A DNA stretch of 37,264 bases. Origin: Paramoeba atlantica (Eukaryota > Discosea). Where the stretch lies: assembly GCA_977017575.1 (NCBI GenBank), contig CDRNVI010000096.1, positions 1 through 37,264 on the forward strand, given 5' to 3'. The translations under genes and the position numbers were made by a program. The notes beneath the pieces were generated by a model, which saw only the letters and a program-made list of their open reading frames with translations, did no database searches and was not told where the DNA came from. Within the stretch, counting starts at the first letter, position 1. Every line of letters begins with the position of its first letter. Shown here piece after piece: positions 33,061 to 37,264 of the stretch.

Positions 33061-34471
33061 TTTTTGCGATTCTCTTCGTTCACAATCGTGTGGCCGCTTT
33101 TGGGCGCGCGCGAGAGACGCAACGTGAATCGCAGAAGCAATGGTACATTTTAGGGTATTTTCTTTGCTGAAATGAAGTCTTTTTGGCCTGTGTAGCAGAT
33201 GACGTTTTGGCGGCAGAGACGGTGAATGGGTAGATGGCCGTGCGCGTGTCAAATGTAAAAGCCCGAAAAGTGTACCGCTTTTTAGCGCATCATATCTTAA
33301 AATTCAAAATGACGTCAGATTTACCTCTTTCCGCCTGCACGGTGAAGGGGGGTTTTCAGATATCTCTGGACGCGACGTTTGCATGACTTCCGTGCATGGC
33401 GTGCGTCGATTGCGAAACGCCGAACCAGCAAGCTACACCTCCTGAGTGGTCGTGCTTCGCGCGATATTTTCTGTAGAGATAGAGTTTTTCCGTTAGTCAG
33501 TATGATTGCGAAACAAAACGTGGGTTTCGCCAGTCCACTTTTTGTCCGTTCTTCCCTGAATCAAATCTTAAACAATTTTAACCCTTTCTAATTGATGAGC
33601 GTTCTGATCGCTCGTGCTTTGCTCTGATATTTGCTTTGGGCACTCTTTTCACATGATTTCACTGATACTATAAGACTTCCCCTCTTCTAACGCAAGAATT
33701 TGTTGTCATCGGACATTCTTTTAGTCAAATCAATGCTTGATTGCACAAGCTTCCTGCATCTCAAGGGGGGGGGTTGTATTTCTCTACACCTCTTTCACTT
33801 TTCACCTGCTCTTCCAAGCAACAGGGTCACAGGGCGCGCGCGTATTGTAATAGTGTGGTGGAAAAACGTCGGTTTCACACGAAACTCGCATCCACCGTGC
33901 GACCCCATTCCGTGGAGAACGATCTTTGTTTTCTTCGATCGCACTGATTCCGTTAGATGCACAGAGCGTGATTTCACGTGAATCGAACAATTCCGCGAGA
34001 TGTTTTACTTGGGGCAAAGCAGGGCAGCACATGAACAATGAAAACAGGACGCGCAATGGCGCGGAACACCTTCCACGTGACACCTTCCGAAACGCGTTCT
34101 GCACAATCCAGGTATAAAACAACGAATTTCTTCGCCCGGCCGTTGCAAAGACCCACCCCTTACCGATAGATTTCGTAGCTCTGCTCTAAACGTGAACGCA
34201 TCGTGCTCAACCTCTCTTCCCGACTATGTCATCGCAAAAATTGTATGTGTCACTTCTGGGCCGTTCGCATGGGCATGTGTTGGGCACACTCAAACCCCCA
34301 TTGCATTCATCAATGCGACCTACGGTTGTGAATGTCGCCTTGCTTGGGGGGGGGGGGGGGCTGTAAGGATCGTTAAGCGAGCGAAATCGGGGAGTTTCCA
34401 TTATGACATGAATTAGCAAGGTAAAGTGCACCGCTATGGACACACAAAATTCGAGACACACCACGACGGAA

Positions 34472-34552
34472 GCGTCCATACCCAAGTGGTTAAGGGGCCT
34501 GACTTGAAATCAGGTGTGTTCTCACGCGCAGGTTCGAACCGTGCTGGGCGCG
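34472..34552 (+). tRNA. tRNA-Ser(UGA), unit 16, T-stem/B-box variant
   Basis: Same variant as unit 11, with the changed base at 34541. Confidence 0.88.
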
Positions 34553-35963
34553 TTTTTGCGATTCTCTTCGTTCACAATCGTGTGGCCGCTTTTGGGCGCG
34601 CGCGAGAGACGCAACGTGAATCGCAGAAGCAATGGTACATTTTAGGGTATTTTCTTTGCTGAAATGAAGTCTTTTTGGCCTGTGTAGCAGATGACGTTTT
34701 GGCGGCAGAGACGGTGAATGGGTAGATGGCCGTGCGCGTGTCAAATGTAAAAGCCCGAAAAGTGTACCGCTTTTTAGCGCATCATATCTTAAAATTCAAA
34801 ATGACGTCAGATTTACCTCTTTCCGCCTGCACGGTGAAGGGGGGTTTTCAGATATCTCTGGACGCGACGTTTGCATGACTTCCGTGCATGGCGTGCGTCG
34901 ATTGCGAAACGCCGAACCAGCAAGCTACACCTCCTGAGTGGTCGTGCTTCGCGCGATATTTTCTGTAGAGATAGAGTTTTTCCGTTAGTCAGTATGATTG
35001 CGAAACAAAACGTGGGTTTCGCCAGTCCACTTTTTGTCCGTTCTTCCCTGAATCAAATCTTAAACAATTTTAACCCTTTCTAATTGATGAGCGTTCTGAT
35101 CGCTCGTGCTTTGCTCTGATATTTGCTTTGGGCACTCTTTTCACATGATTTCACTGATACTATAAGACTTCCCCTCTTCTAACGCAAGAATTTGTTGTCA
35201 TCGGACATTCTTTTAGTCAAATCAATGCTTGATTGCACAAGCTTCCTGCATCTCAAGGGGGGGGGTTGTATTTCTCTACACCTCTTTCACTTTTCACCTG
35301 CTCTTCCAAGCAACAGGGTCACAGGGCGCGCGCGTATTGTAATAGTGTGGTGGAAAAACGTCGGTTTCACACGAAACTCGCATCCACCGTGCGACCCCAT
35401 TCCGTGGAGAACGATCTTTGTTTTCTTCGATCGCACTGATTCCGTTAGATGCACAGAGCGTGATTTCACGTGAATCGAACAATTCCGCGAGATGTTTTAC
35501 TTGGGGCAAAGCAGGGCAGCACATGAACAATGAAAACAGGACGCGCAATGGCGCGGAACACCTTCCACGTGACACCTTCCGAAACGCGTTCTGCACAATC
35601 CAGGTATAAAACAACGAATTTCTTCGCCCGGCCGTTGCAAAGACCCACCCCTTACCGATAGATTTCGTAGCTCTGCTCTAAACGTGAACGCATCGTGCTC
35701 AACCTCTCTTCCCGACTATGTCATCGCAAAAATTGTATGTGTCACTTCTGGGCCGTTCGCATGGGCATGTGTTGGGCACACTCAAACCCCCATTGCATTC
35801 ATCAATGCGACCTACGGTTGTGAATGTCGCCTTGCTTGGGGGGGGGGGGGGGCTGTAAGGATCGTTAAGCGAGCGAAATCGGGGAGTTTCCATTATGACA
35901 TGAATTAGCAAGGTAAAGTGCACCGCTATGGACACACAAAATTCGAGACACACCACGACGGAA

Positions 35964-36044
35964 GCGTCCATACCCAAGTGGTTAAGGGGCCTGACTTGAA
36001 ATCAGGTGTGTTCTCACGCGCAGGTTCGAACCGTGCTGGGCGCG
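35964..36044 (+). tRNA. tRNA-Ser(UGA), unit 17, T-stem/B-box variant
   Basis: Same variant as unit 11, with the changed base at 36033. This is the last tRNA in the window; the unit continues past an empty LINE site at 36828-36840 and is cut at 37264. Confidence 0.88.
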
Positions 36045-37264
36045 TTTTTGCGATTCTCTTCGTTCACAATCGTGTGGCCGCTTTTGGGCGCGCGCGAGAG
36101 ACGCAACGTGAATCGCAGAAGCAATGGTACATTTTAGGGTATTTTCTTTGCTGAAATGAAGTCTTTTTGGCCTGTGTAGCAGATGACGTTTTGGCGGCAG
36201 AGACGGTGAATGGGTAGATGGCCGTGCGCGTGTCAAATGTAAAAGCCCGAAAAGTGTACCGCTTTTTAGCGCATCATATCTTAAAATTCAAAATGACGTC
36301 AGATTTACCTCTTTCCGCCTGCACGGTGAAGGGGGGTTTTCAGATATCTCTGGACGCGACGTTTGCATGACTTCCGTGCATGGCGTGCGTCGATTGCGAA
36401 ACGCCGAACCAGCAAGCTACACCTCCTGAGTGGTCGTGCTTCGCGCGATATTTTCTGTAGAGATAGAGTTTTTCCGTTAGTCAGTATGATTGCGAAACAA
36501 AACGTGGGTTTCGCCAGTCCACTTTTTGTCCGTTCTTCCCTGAATCAAATCTTAAACAATTTTAACCCTTTCTAATTGATGAGCGTTCTGATCGCTCGTG
36601 CTTTGCTCTGATATTTGCTTTGGGCACTCTTTTCACATGATTTCACTGATACTATAAGACTTCCCCTCTTCTAACGCAAGAATTTGTTGTCATCGGACAT
36701 TCTTTTAGTCAAATCAATGCTTGATTGCACAAGCTTCCTGCATCTCAAGGGGGGGGGTTGTATTTCTCTACACCTCTTTCACTTTTCACCTGCTCTTCCA
36801 AGCAACAGGGTCACAGGGCGCGCGCGTATTGTAATAGTGTGGTGGAAAAACGTCGGTTTCACACGAAACTCGCATCCACCGTGCGACCCCATTCCGTGGA
36901 GAACGATCTTTGTTTTCTTCGATCGCACTGATTCCGTTAGATGCACAGAGCGTGATTTCACGTGAATCGAACAATTCCGCGAGATGTTTTACTTGGGGCA
37001 AAGCAGGGCAGCACATGAACAATGAAAACAGGACGCGCAATGGCGCGGAACACCTTCCACGTGACACCTTCCGAAACGCGTTCTGCACAATCCAGGTATA
37101 AAACAACGAATTTCTTCGCCCGGCCGTTGCAAAGACCCACCCCTTACCGATAGATTTCGTAGCTCTGCTCTAAACGTGAACGCATCGTGCTCAACCTCTC
37201 TTCCCGACTATGTCATCGCAAAAATTGTATGTGTCACTTCTGGGCCGTTCGCATGGGCATGTGT

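Larger units (their letters stand above)
1..37264. repeat. Tandem array of a 1.49-kb tRNA-Ser(UGA) unit, with a 3.05-kb LINE-bearing form
   Basis: The whole window is one direct tandem array. Measured from tRNA start to tRNA start, periods are 3052, 3052, 3050, 3053, 3053, 1490, 3050, 1491, 3053, then 1492 seven times; the last unit is cut by the window end. Long and short forms differ by 1561 bp, which equals the 1548-bp LINE fragment plus one 13-bp target-site duplication. The remaining 1-3 bp differences equal the length of the G homopolymer upstream of each tRNA. All copies point the same way. Copies differ from one another at only a handful of positions, which indicates recent amplification or strong homogenisation by unequal exchange or gene conversion. 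Confidence 0.97.
27012..37264. repeat. Block of LINE-free units with exact 1,492-bp period
   Basis: Units starting at 27012, 28504, 29996, 31488, 32980, 34472 and 35964 (the last cut at the window end) repeat at exactly 1492 bp. Each has a 15-G tract, the same flanking alleles and the same T-stem tRNA variant. I found no difference among them by eye. Even the G homopolymer does not vary here, unlike in the rest of the array. Confidence 0.9.

Noticed and set aside
1-37264. CRISPR array or rDNA/5S repeat
   Set aside because: Repeats are 1.5-3 kb and contiguous, with no short repeat-spacer pattern; no rRNA, 5S or spliceosomal RNA sequence was recognised in the spacers.

Overview
The window is eukaryotic DNA made of one thing: a head-to-tail tandem array of a roughly 1.49-kb unit. 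Each unit carries a single tRNA-Ser gene (anticodon TGA) on the + strand. The eukaryotic call rests on four points. The tRNA has no encoded CCA end, contains an internal Pol III B box, and is followed at once by a T5 terminator. Many units also carry a LINE (non-LTR retrotransposon) fragment. The sequence alone does not fix the species; an invertebrate animal or protist is a guess. There is no bacterial-style gene layout, and apart from the LINE reading frame no convincing protein-coding gene.

Layout. There are 17 tRNA copies, the first damaged by probable sequencing errors, and 18 copies of the LINE target site. Seven sites hold a complete copy of the same 1,548-bp 5'-truncated LINE fragment, one more copy is cut by the left window edge, and ten are empty. 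The LINE is flanked by a 13-bp target-site duplication (ATTGTAATAGTGT) that occurs once in every empty unit, so the insertion can be read to the base. All LINE copies share junctions and nearly all their sequence. The insertion therefore happened once and was then copied along with the array, giving a 3.05-kb unit (1,492 + 1,548 + 13).

Region by region: 1-1400 is a partial LINE unit and the start of the next unit, full of one- to few-base indels seen in no other copy. 1400-16435 holds consecutive LINE-bearing units. 16436-25519 alternates LINE-free and LINE-bearing units. 25520-37264 is LINE-free, and from 27012 on every period is exactly 1,492 bp. Spacing between units is fully explained by LINE presence (+1,561 bp) and by a G homopolymer of 12-15 bases upstream of each tRNA.

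The tRNA genes fall into three classes: six canonical copies, three with a C-to-G change that breaks the outer pair of the variable-arm stem, and seven (the whole right-hand block) with a C-to-G change that breaks a T-stem pair and alters the last base of the B box. The most homogeneous part of the array therefore carries a tRNA gene expected to be impaired. The LINE fragment keeps one open frame of about 498 codons: the end of the reverse transcriptase, an RNase H domain with all its catalytic residues, and a lysine-rich tail.

The spacers hold no recognisable second RNA gene. They do contain sharp motifs repeated in every unit: a TATAAAA box, two CACGTG sites, a perfect TGACGTCA palindrome and two G homopolymers.
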